Shown: piece by piece, positions 40,641-49,675 of the stretch | How the letters are laid out: every line of letters begins with the position of its first letter | How positions within the stretch are numbered: position 1 is the first letter of the stretch | Source: Anaerolineaceae bacterium | GTDB lineage: Bacteria; Chloroflexota; Anaerolineae; Aggregatilineales; Phototrophicaceae | DNA length: 64,000 nt | Direction of reading: 5' to 3' | Assembly: GCA_002702065.1 (NCBI GenBank) | Contig: NZXX01000011.1 | Span: 108,896-172,895 of the forward strand | Translations under genes and position numbers: made by a program | The notes under the pieces: model-generated | Databases searched by the model: none | Told to the model about the DNA's origin: nothing | What the model saw: the letters and a program-made list of their open reading frames with translations, nothing else

Positions 40641-41951
40641 ATGACACAACCCAACGTCCTCTGGATATTTTCGGACCAGCATCGCGCCGCCGCCCTGAGC
40701 TGCTACGGCGACCCCAATATCGAAACGCCGCACCTCGACCGGCTGGCTGCCGAAGGGATGCGCTTCACCAATGCCTACGCCAACACGCCGATCTGCACGC
40801 CATTTCGGGCCAGCCTGTATACCGGGCAGTACATCACCACACACGGGGTGACATCGCTGCACCGGCCTTTGCTGCCAAAACAGCCGATTCTGCCGGAGAT
40901 CATGCAGGCCCATGGCTATCACACCTCGCACATGGGTAAATGGCATCTCTCCGGCGGAGCCGCCCCGGCACATTTTGCGTCGCCCTTTTTCCGGCCCGGC
41001 TGGGATGACTGGCTTGGCTGGGAAAACTCGAATGACCCGATGGAGACCGCCTACGCTACCGGCACCCATCCCCTGCCCCGCCGCATCCTGAATGGCTACC
41101 AGACCGATTCACTGACTGACCATACGATTGCGTGGATCAAAGGCCAGCCACAGGATCGACCCTGGTTTCATGTTGTGTCGATTGAGCCACCGCACCCGCC
41201 CAACATCGCGCCAGAATCGTACATGGCGGCTTATCGTGATCGACCGCTGACATACCGCCCCAATTTTGCGCACGATCACCCCCGGCGCGACAAGTTTGAG
41301 GCAGACATGCGCGGCTATTATGCCCAGATCAAAAACCTCGATGATAATGTCGGGCGCATGATCGCGGCGCTGGAACAAACCGGCCAGCTCGATAACACGA
41401 TTGTTTTTTACTTTTCCGATCATGGCGATATGATGGGTAGTCACGGGCTGATGGGCAAGTCGCGCCCGGAGCAGGAGTCATCGAATATTCCGTTGATCGT
41501 GCGCTACCCGGCGCAGATACCACAGGGCGTGGTGTCGGATGCGCTGATCAGCAGTGTTGATTTGATGCCGACGCTGTTTGGTCTGCTGGGTTTCGACCAG
41601 CCCGGCGTCGTGGATGGGCAGGATTTGAGCGCGACGCTGCGTGGCGAACAGGCTGACGGCGCGCCTGAGGTGGTGCTGCAATTCGAGAATAATTTCTGGG
41701 TGGAGACGCCGGAAACAAAATTTCGCAGCCTGCGGACGCCGCGCTGGTTGTATACCTGCTTTTTTGTGTCTGGTCCGGCGCAGCTGTTTGATATGGACGG
41801 GGATTCGTATCAGCTGAATAATCTGATTGAGTCTAATGACTATGCGAATATCAGACAGGGACTTCACACACAACTGGCGGAACGGCTCAACAGCCTGAAT
41901 GACGACTTTTTCGCCCGGTCCGCCCGCTGGCAGACCGACCAGAAGCTATAG
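40641..41951 (+). CDS. Sulfatase (Cys-type)
   Basis: A 436-residue sulfatase starting 3 nt after the previous stop, so the two are coupled. The first metal ligand is in FSDQHR (Asp12), the formylglycine precursor is Cys52 in CTPFR, and the second metal pair is in YFSDHGDMMGSHG with Lys in MGKSRPEQ. The SDQHR start is typical of the branch that includes choline sulfatase-like, heparan N-sulfatase-like and phosphonate monoester hydrolase enzymes. There is no signal peptide, so the substrate is probably an imported oligosaccharide. Confidence 0.92.
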   Translation: MTQPNVLWIFSDQHRAAALSCYGDPNIETPHLDRLAAEGMRFTNAYANTPICTPFRASLYTGQYITTHGVTSLHRPLLPKQPILPEIMQAHGYHTSHMGKWHLSGGAAPAHFASPFFRPGWDDWLGWENSNDPMETAYATGTHPLPRRILNGYQTDSLTDHTIAWIKGQPQDRPWFHVVSIEPPHPPNIAPESYMAAYRDRPLTYRPNFAHDHPRRDKFEADMRGYYAQIKNLDDNVGRMIAALEQTGQLDNTIVFYFSDHGDMMGSHGLMGKSRPEQESSNIPLIVRYPAQIPQGVVSDALISSVDLMPTLFGLLGFDQPGVVDGQDLSATLRGEQADGAPEVVLQFENNFWVETPETKFRSLRTPRWLYTCFFVSGPAQLFDMDGDSYQLNNLIESNDYANIRQGLHTQLAERLNSLNDDFFARSARWQTDQKL

Positions 41952-42004
41952 GGCGCAGGTGCTGCGCCCTGACAGAGTTTATTCACCATTTGAGGGGACA
42001 CACT

Positions 42005-43549
42005 ATGAATGTTATTGTCATCCTTTGTGACACGCTGCGGCGCGACCATTGCAGCCCCTATACTGGCGGCAAACCGCTGAACCAGTGCTGGAGCCAGGAA
42101 GCACCGGAATGGGCCGTGCCGACGCCGAATATGGACCGGCTGGCCGCGCGCGGGACCGTCTTTGACAATGCTTACTGCGGCAGTTCGCCATGTATGCCAG
42201 CCCGCCGCGATGTCTACACCGGGCGCTTTGAATTCCTCGAACGGGGCTGGGGTCCGCTGGAAGAAGAAGACCTCGACCTGCCCCGCCAGATTTCCGGCCC
42301 GCCCAACCAATCCATCCAGAAAGTGCTGGCAGATGGCTTCGACATCAGCTATCTGGTGACCGATCATTTCCACCTGTGGGAAAAAGGGTCGGGCAATTAT
42401 CACATGGGCTACACCGGTTTCGAGTTTATTCGCGGCGTCGAAGGCGATGGCTGGTTCACGCACCCGCGCGAGGGCTTCCCCCTGCCCAAAGGCGACCGCA
42501 TGCGCATGAATGAACGTCACTGGCGCAATGTGCATCATATCCGCCACACCGAAGCGGACTGGTTCAGCCCGAAAGTGTTCAGCACCGCCGCCGAATGGCT
42601 GGAAAATAACCACCAGTACGAAGACTTCTACCTGCATATCGACTGCTTCGACCCGCATGAACCCTGGGACCCGCCCAAGGAACTGGTCGACCAGTTCGAC
42701 CCGCACGCCTACGATGTGGACTGGTCCGGGCATGCCCCCTACTCCAAGTGGGAGGGTGTCATCAGCGAGGAGCAATTCCGTAGCATCCGCGCCCGTTATG
42801 CCGCCAATGTCGTGCTGGTGGATCGCTGGCTGGGGCATCTGATGGACACGATGGACCGGCTGAATTTGTGGGAAAACACGCTGCTTATCTTCACCACCGA
42901 TCATGGCACCTACAACGGCGATCATGGGCGCACCGGCAAATTGCAGACGCACCAGTTCGACGCGGTGGCGCATATCCCCTTTATCGTCGCCCACCCGCAG
43001 TACGGGCACGGTGAGCGTCGGTCGCAGCTGGTGCAGCTGGTCGACATTTACACGACAGCGCTGGCCGCGATGGACCGCCCCATCCCTGAAGACCGTCACG
43101 GCGTGAACCTGCTGCCCGTGCTGGAAGACGCCAGCGCCCCCACGCGCGATTATGCCATTGCGGGAATCTTCGGCACCAGCGTCACTATTACCGATGGCGA
43201 CTGGACGCTGCACCAATCCCCCATCCCGGAAAACGCACCGCTGTACTGGTATGGTTATAGCCTCGCCAAGTTCTTGCGCTATGATCTGGGGCCATATGTG
43301 GATGGACGGCGCGAGGTGTTGTCTGTGCCGATGGGCGAACCGAACAAGCTGGGCGCCGGGCCAGAAGACCGCACCTGGAGCACCCCGACATGGCTCAGTG
43401 ATAAGCAGAATGACATCAATGAACTGGTCAATCTGGCCGCAGAAAGGCCGGACAAACTGCGCGATATGCAGGCAGCACTACGACAAACCCTGGTCAATCT
43501 TGGCACGCCATCCGAACAACTCACCCGGCTAGGCATCGACGCAAGTTAA
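42005..43549 (+). CDS. Sulfatase (Cys-type)
   Basis: A 514-residue sulfatase. The first metal ligand is in LCDTLRRDHC (Asp9), the formylglycine precursor is Cys63 in CMPARRDVYTG, and the second metal pair is in FTTDHGTYNGDHG. Its sequence pattern (DTLR, HIDCFDPHEPWDPP) is shared with the Thr-type protein two genes upstream (VDCFDPHEPWEAPP), so those two are paralogues and one has changed its catalytic residue. I use ATG 42005, which has GAGGGG 8 nt upstream. No signal peptide is seen. A palindromic repeat follows the gene. Confidence 0.92.
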   Translation: MNVIVILCDTLRRDHCSPYTGGKPLNQCWSQEAPEWAVPTPNMDRLAARGTVFDNAYCGSSPCMPARRDVYTGRFEFLERGWGPLEEEDLDLPRQISGPPNQSIQKVLADGFDISYLVTDHFHLWEKGSGNYHMGYTGFEFIRGVEGDGWFTHPREGFPLPKGDRMRMNERHWRNVHHIRHTEADWFSPKVFSTAAEWLENNHQYEDFYLHIDCFDPHEPWDPPKELVDQFDPHAYDVDWSGHAPYSKWEGVISEEQFRSIRARYAANVVLVDRWLGHLMDTMDRLNLWENTLLIFTTDHGTYNGDHGRTGKLQTHQFDAVAHIPFIVAHPQYGHGERRSQLVQLVDIYTTALAAMDRPIPEDRHGVNLLPVLEDASAPTRDYAIAGIFGTSVTITDGDWTLHQSPIPENAPLYWYGYSLAKFLRYDLGPYVDGRREVLSVPMGEPNKLGAGPEDRTWSTPTWLSDKQNDINELVNLAAERPDKLRDMQAALRQTLVNLGTPSEQLTRLGIDAS

Positions 43550-43616
43550 AGTGAGGTGGCATTGGCTTTCGACGGATAATTATGAGCTGTCATAGACTTT
43601 AAACGCAGTAACTTTT

Positions 43617-43699
43617 ACCTCACCCCGTCTCACATAGTTCGACTCCCCTCTCCATTGATGGAGAGGGGAAAGACAACCGAAGGTTGGCAGGGGTGAGGT
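43617..43699. repeat. Palindromic repeat, CCTCACCCC family (copy B)
   Basis: An 83-bp element bounded by ACCTCACCCC and GGGGTGAGGT with an internal perfect CCCCTCTCCAT/ATGGAGAGGGG stem around TG. Its right half (AAAGACAACCGAAGG) matches copy C in inverted orientation. It lies between the third sulfatase and the dehydrogenase gene. Confidence 0.8.
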
Positions 43700-43753
43700 G
43701 TACCCGAATTACTCCATCGAATTCTCAGGCATCGACGCAAATTAAGGAACCTC

Positions 43754-44752
43754 ATGAAAAAGACAGAAGCCATTGTTTTTACCGGCGTGAATCAGGTCGA
43801 AGTACGCGAAGTCAGCGTGCCAGACCCCGCGCCAGACGAAGTACAGGTCCGCACGTTGTTTTCCACCATCAGCGGCGGCACCGAAGGCTGGATTTTACAG
43901 AATTTGTTTACGTGGAAACCGACCGACTACCCCTGCATCCCCGGTTACCAGCGCGTCGGCATCATTGAGGCGGTGGGCGCGGACGTGCAGGGCTGGCAGG
44001 TCGGCGACCGTGTGATGGCCACCCGCAGCAACTGGTCTGGCGAGGTGAACCCCCATGCCGGTTCGCATGCCATGCTGGGCAATACCCCGGCAACCGAGCT
44101 GTATGCCCTCACCGAAGCCGTCGACAACATTGACGCATCGGGCGCGGTGGTCGCCCAGGTCGGTTATAACGCTGCCAACCGCGCCGTCATCGAACCCGGC
44201 GACTGGGCGGTGGTCTACGGCGATGGCCTCATCGGTCAGTCTGCGGCTCAGGCGATGCGTGCGCGCGGCGGTCGTGTCATTCAGGTGGGCCACCGGGCCG
44301 AACGCCTGAAGATCGCGGCGGCACACAGCGCGGATGTGGTCATCAACAACCATGACGAGAATGTCCTCGATGTGGTGCACCAGCACACCGGCGGCAAGCC
44401 CGTCACCGTCGTGCTGGATTCCGTCCAGAGCGAAACAGCACAGGCCGAGTATGTCCCCCTGCTCCAGAAAGGTGTCGGGCAGATCGTGTACTGTGGGTTT
44501 ACGTCCGGCACGACCTGGGCCGACATGGGCGATTTGCAGCGGCGCGAACTGACGACGCACTTTATCTCCGGCTGGACACGCCCGCGCATGGAATCCACCT
44601 TGCAGCATTTCGCCGATGGCAAAATGAGCCTGAAAGCCCTGATCACGCATCTGGTGCCTTACCAGCAGGGGCCGGACATGTATCACAGCCATCTCAACAA
44701 ATCCGCTTCGTTTCTGGGGGCCACACTCGACTGGACAGGGGGTGCAGCATGA
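43754..44752 (+). CDS. Medium-chain (zinc-type) sugar alcohol dehydrogenase-like protein
   Basis: A 332-residue MDR-family oxidoreductase with a GroES-like N-terminal domain (STISGGTEG, PGYQRVGIIEAVG, VGDRV) and a Rossmann domain with GDGLIGQSAAQ (about residue 156). The usual zinc ligands Cys and His at the start (CxT...GHE) are replaced by STISGG and PGYQ, so the catalytic zinc is probably absent. It may oxidise a sugar hydroxyl or a keto-sugar released by the upstream sulfatases. The following epimerase gene overlaps it by 4 nt (ATGA). Confidence 0.87.
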   Translation: MKKTEAIVFTGVNQVEVREVSVPDPAPDEVQVRTLFSTISGGTEGWILQNLFTWKPTDYPCIPGYQRVGIIEAVGADVQGWQVGDRVMATRSNWSGEVNPHAGSHAMLGNTPATELYALTEAVDNIDASGAVVAQVGYNAANRAVIEPGDWAVVYGDGLIGQSAAQAMRARGGRVIQVGHRAERLKIAAAHSADVVINNHDENVLDVVHQHTGGKPVTVVLDSVQSETAQAEYVPLLQKGVGQIVYCGFTSGTTWADMGDLQRRELTTHFISGWTRPRMESTLQHFADGKMSLKALITHLVPYQQGPDMYHSHLNKSASFLGATLDWTGGAA

Positions 44753-45651
44753 AAGTATTACTTACCGGGGCGTGCGGCTTTATCGGACGCAACCTGATCA
44801 AGGAACTGGAAGGCCGGGGCCACGAACTGCGGCTGGTCGATATGACCCGCCCGGAAGACGCCACCGTATTCGCCGGGCGCGAAGGCCGCAAGTCGATTCC
44901 GCTGGTGACCGACTGGCCCTTTATTCAGGCGGAAATCACCGACCCGGACGCCATGCGCAGCGCCTGCGACGGCATGGATGCGGTCATCAACCTGGCTGGC
45001 GAACCACGCGGCCTGCCGGAAATCGGCGTCGAGACGTTCCGGTCCAACGCGCTGGGGACCTTCGTCGTCATCAACTCGGCGCATGAAGTCGGCGTGCAGC
45101 GCTTCATGTGTGCGTCGAGCATCAACGCTTTCGGCACGTTCTTCTGGCGGCTGAGTGGCAAGCCCTCGCCTTATACCACCATGCCGCTGGACGAGACCTT
45201 CAGCCCGGTGCCCGAAGACCCCTATAGCCTGAGTAAACTGGTCAACGAAGAAACCTGCGCCACCTTCAACCGCGCCTATGGCATGATCACCGCTGCCTTC
45301 CGCTTCGCCGGGGTATGGTCGCAGGACCGTTACGCCGAAGCGCAGGAAACCGGTTTGCAGCCTACCACCGCCTGGGCCGATGATCTGTACCAGTGGGTGC
45401 ATGTCGAGGACATCGCCACCGGCATTCGTCAGGCGCTGGAACAGGAAGACCTGCCCGGTTTCGGGGCCTATACGCTCGGTGCGGCGGATACCCGCTGCCC
45501 GGAACCAACCATGAGCCTGCTGGAACAATTCCGGCCTGATCTGGCGCAGTCGGTTACCAAACCGCTGCCGGGACGCGCGCCGCTGCTGTCCATCGACAAG
45601 GCCCGGCAGACCTTTGGCTACAGCCCGCAGTACACACTGGGCGAAATCTAG
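44749..45651 (+). CDS. NAD-dependent epimerase/dehydratase, uronate dehydrogenase-like
   Basis: A 300-residue extended SDR. The NAD motif is TGACGFIG (residues 6-13) and the active site is YSLSK (Tyr about residue 158) with Ser in CASSINAFG. The short C-terminal domain and the NLAGEPRG loop resemble uronate dehydrogenases and small sugar epimerases. It is translationally coupled to the dehydrogenase. Both probably handle the desulfated uronic acid or deoxy sugar from the sulfatase block. Confidence 0.88.
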   Translation: MKVLLTGACGFIGRNLIKELEGRGHELRLVDMTRPEDATVFAGREGRKSIPLVTDWPFIQAEITDPDAMRSACDGMDAVINLAGEPRGLPEIGVETFRSNALGTFVVINSAHEVGVQRFMCASSINAFGTFFWRLSGKPSPYTTMPLDETFSPVPEDPYSLSKLVNEETCATFNRAYGMITAAFRFAGVWSQDRYAEAQETGLQPTTAWADDLYQWVHVEDIATGIRQALEQEDLPGFGAYTLGAADTRCPEPTMSLLEQFRPDLAQSVTKPLPGRAPLLSIDKARQTFGYSPQYTLGEI

Positions 45652-45691
45652 CAGTCGTGTAGGCGGTCAACTCGCCTGAAATCCGTCCAAT

Positions 45692-45728
45692 GCCCCTCTT
45701 CAGCATGCCGGTGTGTGGAGAGGGGTAC
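45692..45728. repeat. Partial palindromic repeat, CCTCACCCC family (copy D)
   Basis: Only the central part is recognisable: GCCCCTCTTCAGCATG, then TGGAGAGGGGTAC. The outer CCTCACCCC ends are lost or degraded. It marks the end of the sugar-catabolic block. Confidence 0.45.
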
Positions 45729-45873
45729 AGCGCCTCTGGCCATCATCCTCTATAGGCCACCCCACCCCTTCATCACGAAAAAGCTCATTCACGGGATATG
45801 ACGCCTGGCACTACAGCAATCGTGCTGAATCACCCATGATGCAAGCAGGAGCAAGTATCATGGAGGTTGGACA

Positions 45874-46323
45874 ATGGCCGAATCAAAGCCACTGGTGATG
45901 CCGCCCTGGTTAAACCGGCTCATGACGTTTATTTTGCGTTCTCCCCTGCACCGAATGGTCAGCAGCAAGATCATGCTCATTACTTTTACGGGCCGCAAGA
46001 GTGGACAACCGTACACCACGCCCGTCAGTTATATGCAGCATGACGACATCATCACATTGTTTACCCACGGAAAATGGTGGAAAAACTGCCAGGATGATGC
46101 ACCCGTCCGGTTACGCATTCGAGGCAAGGACATCGCAGGCAGCGCTGAGGTTGTCGTCGAAGACAAGGAAGCGATTGCCCGTGCGTTGACCGAGCATCTC
46201 CGCGACAATCATGTCGATGCCAGAGCCTACGGCGTGACCTATGATGCGGATGGCAACCCCCGACCAGATGAGGTCCGGCGCGGTGCCGAAGACGCCGTCA
46301 TGCTGCGCGTGAAGCTGGCGTAA
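45874..46323 (+). CDS. Deazaflavin (F420)-dependent nitroreductase-family protein
   Basis: A 149-residue protein of the DUF385/Ddn family, split-barrel fold. The family pattern is LITFTGRKSGQPYTTPVSYMQ (about residues 35-55), which binds the F420 phosphate tail, followed by the GKWWKN loop. Members use reduced F420 to reduce quinones or nitro compounds, so the organism probably makes F420, consistent with Chloroflexota or Actinomycetota. The gene has a GGAGGT site 6 nt before the ATG and is monocistronic. Confidence 0.88.
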   Translation: MAESKPLVMPPWLNRLMTFILRSPLHRMVSSKIMLITFTGRKSGQPYTTPVSYMQHDDIITLFTHGKWWKNCQDDAPVRLRIRGKDIAGSAEVVVEDKEAIARALTEHLRDNHVDARAYGVTYDADGNPRPDEVRRGAEDAVMLRVKLA

Positions 46324-46383
46324 AACGTTTCAACCCATAATCCGTTATAATGGCGTCGAAGGAATAGCAGCGAAAGTTCTCTT

Positions 46384-47430
46384 GTGAAGCCAGACCGTGC
46401 GCCGATCATCGCGGCATTCGACGCCAAAGACGCCTTCTATACGCTGATGCCGGTGGATGCGGACAAAGACACCCGCCACCGTCTGAAGCATTTTTTGCTA
46501 TGGCTGCAATCCACCCGGCGATCCTGGCTTCAGCCTGATCTGGCCGCCCACCGGGATTATCTGCTGCACGAGTGTCAGCTGGCCCCCAGCAGCGTATCGG
46601 CTCATCTGGCGACCATCCGCTCCCGCTATCGCGCGGTGATGCGCCACCCGGATACGCGCAAACGCCTGTATGCCCTCACCCCGCCGGACGCTCCGCTGGC
46701 CGACCGCAAGGCCTTTGTCGATGAGATTTTCCACCACCTGCGCGACCAGATCGACCCGGACACCGCCCCTGTCGCCAGCTACATCGACAGCGACCAGCCG
46801 GATTCGCATAACCTGCGTCTGACCGCCGAGCAAGCCCGCCGCCTGATGCAGCAGCCGGGCATCGACAGCCTGCGCGGGCTGCGCGATACGGCCATTCTGG
46901 CGCTGTTTTTATGTACCGGCATCCGGGAGGCCGAGCTGTGCAGCCTGACCGTGACCGACCTGCGCCAGCGGCTGGATGGTGAACTGGCGCTGCATGTGCG
47001 TGAGGGCAAAGGGCGCAAGCGGCGCCTGATCCCCTACGGCGAACTGGACTGGGTGCTGGTGTATGTCGACCGCTGGCTGTCAAACGCGGGCATCGACAAC
47101 GGGCCGGTCTTTCGCGGGTTTTACAAAGGCGAGAAAACGCTGCGCCGCACCGCCATCACCAAGCGCACGGTGCATTACGTGCTGGAAGCCTACCCCATCA
47201 CCATCGACGGCGAACTGCGCATCGTCCAGCCGCACGACCTGCGCCGCACCTATGCCCGGCGGCTGTATGAAGCCGGTGTCGATCTCAACCGCATTCGTCA
47301 GAACCTGGGCCACAGCGACCTGAAAACCACGCTCGGCTATATCGGTGAGCTGAGCGGCCAACAGCGGCGACCACCCGCCATCTTTGACCCACCGCACAAT
47401 TTACGCCTCACCGGTTTTGAATCGCGCTAG
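46384..47430 (+). CDS. Tyrosine recombinase (XerC/D-like)
   Basis: A 348-residue site-specific recombinase with an N-terminal SAM-like DNA-binding domain (about residues 30-110) and a catalytic domain. The catalytic set is complete: Arg181 in TGIREAEL, Lys in GKGRKRR, His284 and Arg287 in PHDLRRTYARR, His310 in NLGHSDLKTTLGY and the nucleophile Tyr319. The start is GTG; a TATAAT at 46346-46351 may be the -10. There are no phage, transposase or att-like direct repeats around it, so it may be a chromosomal Xer-like protein or the relic of an element. It overlaps the convergent methyltransferase gene by 4 bp. Confidence 0.92.
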   Translation: MKPDRAPIIAAFDAKDAFYTLMPVDADKDTRHRLKHFLLWLQSTRRSWLQPDLAAHRDYLLHECQLAPSSVSAHLATIRSRYRAVMRHPDTRKRLYALTPPDAPLADRKAFVDEIFHHLRDQIDPDTAPVASYIDSDQPDSHNLRLTAEQARRLMQQPGIDSLRGLRDTAILALFLCTGIREAELCSLTVTDLRQRLDGELALHVREGKGRKRRLIPYGELDWVLVYVDRWLSNAGIDNGPVFRGFYKGEKTLRRTAITKRTVHYVLEAYPITIDGELRIVQPHDLRRTYARRLYEAGVDLNRIRQNLGHSDLKTTLGYIGELSGQQRRPPAIFDPPHNLRLTGFESR

Positions 47431-48365
47431 GTCGAGGGCGATTTGCCTACAGCCATGTTGCGGTCCTGAAAGACGCCGTTTTCATAGCCCTGGATGGTCG
47501 CCACCTCAGCCGCCAGCGCCAGCCGCTTTTCCGCCAGACAGCCATATGTCTCATCCACCTCCACGCCGATATAGTGACGGTCGAGCTTGCGCGCTACCAC
47601 CGAGGTAGTGCCGGAACCCAGAAAAGGGTCGAACACAACGGCGCCCTCATCAGTGCTGGCGAGGATGATCTTGGCCAGCAGCTTTTCCGGTTTCTGTGTG
47701 GGATGATCGGTATTTTCGGGCATTGACCAGAACGGCACGGTGAGGTCGTTCCACACGTTCGAGGGATGCGTCAACCGGAAGCGCCCACCCTGCGTTTGCT
47801 GCCAGTCTTTGGGCTGGCCGCTGGCGTCGGTATAGGGGGCGATCACCCGCCGCCGGATCTTCACACGGTCGACGTTAAACGTATAATCGTCGGACACGGT
47901 ACAGAACCAGATGTCCTCCGACGCATTTTTCCAGTTTGACCGCGCCCCCCTGCCCTTCTCTCGCTCCCACGTGATGCGGTTGCGCACGGTGAAATACTGT
48001 TCCGCCAGCCGGTGCACCGCCGCCGATGAACGCCAGTCGCCGCAGATATACACCGAGGCGGTTGGTTTCAGCAGGCGGATCATGCGCGACAACCACGAAT
48101 CGAGCCAGCTTTCATAAGCATCCAGCGAACGGCGCTTGAAAACCTGCGCGTTAAAGCGTTTGGTCAGGTTATAGGGCGGATCAGCAAACAGCAGGTCAAC
48201 TGACTGGGCGGGCAGCCAGTCGAGAATCTCAAACACATCCTGGCAGATGGTCGAGTCGAGGATAGCCTCCAGTTCAGCCGGGCCGCTGAGGTGCTTCAAC
48301 TGGGCGGCATACTGCCGGCGTTCGTCGTCGCTCAGGGTGAGGGTACGGTTTCGCGGTGCGCTCAT
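47427..48365 (-). CDS. DNA adenine methyltransferase, beta-class, orphan
   Basis: A 312-residue DNA methyltransferase. The catalytic motif IV is FADPPYNL (about residue 60) and the SAM motif I is FDPFLGSGTT (about 245), with the target-recognition region between them; this order defines beta-class enzymes such as CcrM/HinfI and DpnA/MboII types. DPPY indicates N6-adenine methylation. The HPTQKPEKLL motif X precedes motif I. No restriction endonuclease gene is adjacent: the flanks are a recombinase and an MFS transporter. It may be an orphan regulatory methylase or moved in with the recombinase. Confidence 0.92.
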   Translation of the reverse strand: MSAPRNRTLTLSDDERRQYAAQLKHLSGPAELEAILDSTICQDVFEILDWLPAQSVDLLFADPPYNLTKRFNAQVFKRRSLDAYESWLDSWLSRMIRLLKPTASVYICGDWRSSAAVHRLAEQYFTVRNRITWEREKGRGARSNWKNASEDIWFCTVSDDYTFNVDRVKIRRRVIAPYTDASGQPKDWQQTQGGRFRLTHPSNVWNDLTVPFWSMPENTDHPTQKPEKLLAKIILASTDEGAVVFDPFLGSGTTSVVARKLDRHYIGVEVDETYGCLAEKRLALAAEVATIQGYENGVFQDRNMAVGKSPST

Positions 48366-48370
48366 GAGGA

Positions 48371-49615
48371 CTAAATGGCGCGTGCCTCAAGCCGGGGGCG
48401 CGTCAGCCAGTAGACCATGACCATCAGCACCAGCGTCAGTACGATGCCAATTGCACTCACCGCGCCATAGCCACCCGCCGCGAATAACGGCCCGGAGCTG
48501 AGGCTGCCGATGCCAGCGGCGAAAGCCACCAGCGAGTCGTTGACCCCCTGCACGCGGGCGCGCTCTGCACCTTGCAACGCATCCGCCAGCAGCGAGGACC
48601 CGGCCACATAGCCAAAGTTCCAGCCGAGGCCCAGCAGAAACAGTGCCACCGCCAGCATGAATTCGCCCTGCGCCACCGGGGCCAGCAGCGCCGCCAGGAT
48701 CAGGGTCACGCCAGCAGCCACCAGCATCGGAATGCGACCGATGCGATCAATCAGGTAGCCGGTCACCGCCGACAGGCCGAACATCCCCAGCGTGTGCGCC
48801 GAGATCACCATCGAGATCGCCCCGCGTGTGTGGTTGTGATGCTCCATATGCAGCGGCGTCAGCACCATCAGCACAACCATGACCGTCTGGCTGACGAGGA
48901 TCGACAGGATGGCCAGTTGCACCGTAGGCAGCATCAGCAGAGTCCGCAGCGGGCGCACGGGCTGGCGCGGCGAATCCACCGCCTCGACCTGTTCTTCTTC
49001 ATCGGCGATGGCACGACCAATGCGCATCGGGTCCGGGCGCAGCACCAGCAGGATCAACAGCGAGGCCAACCCGTACAGGCCAAAGGCGATCAACCAGGGG
49101 CCGCTGTCTGCCGGCAGTCCCAGCGACGCCGCCACCCGCCCGGCAGGGTCCACCAGCGCCGGACCGGCCACCGCGCCAATCGTCCCGGCGAAAATCACGC
49201 GGCCAATCATGCGCGCCCGCATATCCTTGGGGAACAATTCACCAGCGGCAAACCGGCTCTGATCGGCGCTGGCCCGGCTCATGCCCAGAAACGCGGCACT
49301 CAGCAGCAGCAGCGGGAACACACCCTGCAAAATAGCGATAATGCCAACGACCGCCCCAACTGCCCCCAGTGCATAGCCCAACGTCAGGCCGACGCGCCGC
49401 CCAAACCGGCCCATCACCACGGCGATCGGGAAAGCCGCAAATGCCTGGGTAAATGTCTGGGTCGACGATGGCAGCCCCGCCGCGCTCTCGGTGCCACTCA
49501 GCTGGGTAGCGACGATGGCAATCAGGGTAAAAATGGCGATTTGTCCGGCAGAAAACAGACTTTGTGCAATAAACAGGGTATACAGCAGCCGGTTGCTGGT
49601 GGAGGGTTGGTACAT
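48371..49615 (-). CDS. Major facilitator superfamily transporter
   Basis: A 414-residue membrane protein with twelve predicted helices in two six-helix halves joined by a charged cytoplasmic loop (about residues 195-220, rich in Glu and Asp). The loop 2-3 motif is MGRFGRRVGLTLG and its repeat in the second half is YLIDRIGRIPMLV. The pattern fits a drug or small-molecule exporter; substrate unknown. Its stop is 5 nt upstream of the methyltransferase start, so the two may be co-transcribed. Confidence 0.9.
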   Translation of the reverse strand: MYQPSTSNRLLYTLFIAQSLFSAGQIAIFTLIAIVATQLSGTESAAGLPSSTQTFTQAFAAFPIAVVMGRFGRRVGLTLGYALGAVGAVVGIIAILQGVFPLLLLSAAFLGMSRASADQSRFAAGELFPKDMRARMIGRVIFAGTIGAVAGPALVDPAGRVAASLGLPADSGPWLIAFGLYGLASLLILLVLRPDPMRIGRAIADEEEQVEAVDSPRQPVRPLRTLLMLPTVQLAILSILVSQTVMVVLMVLTPLHMEHHNHTRGAISMVISAHTLGMFGLSAVTGYLIDRIGRIPMLVAAGVTLILAALLAPVAQGEFMLAVALFLLGLGWNFGYVAGSSLLADALQGAERARVQGVNDSLVAFAAGIGSLSSGPLFAAGGYGAVSAIGIVLTLVLMVMVYWLTRPRLEARAI

Positions 49616-49675
49616 GGAAATTGCTTTCTGTACGTTCGATAACCTCCTTATTATACGCGATGTGAACCGAATACC

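Noticed and set aside
46384..48365. Prophage or integrative element
   Set aside because: Only an integrase and a methyltransferase are present; no structural, replication or att-like direct repeats were found.
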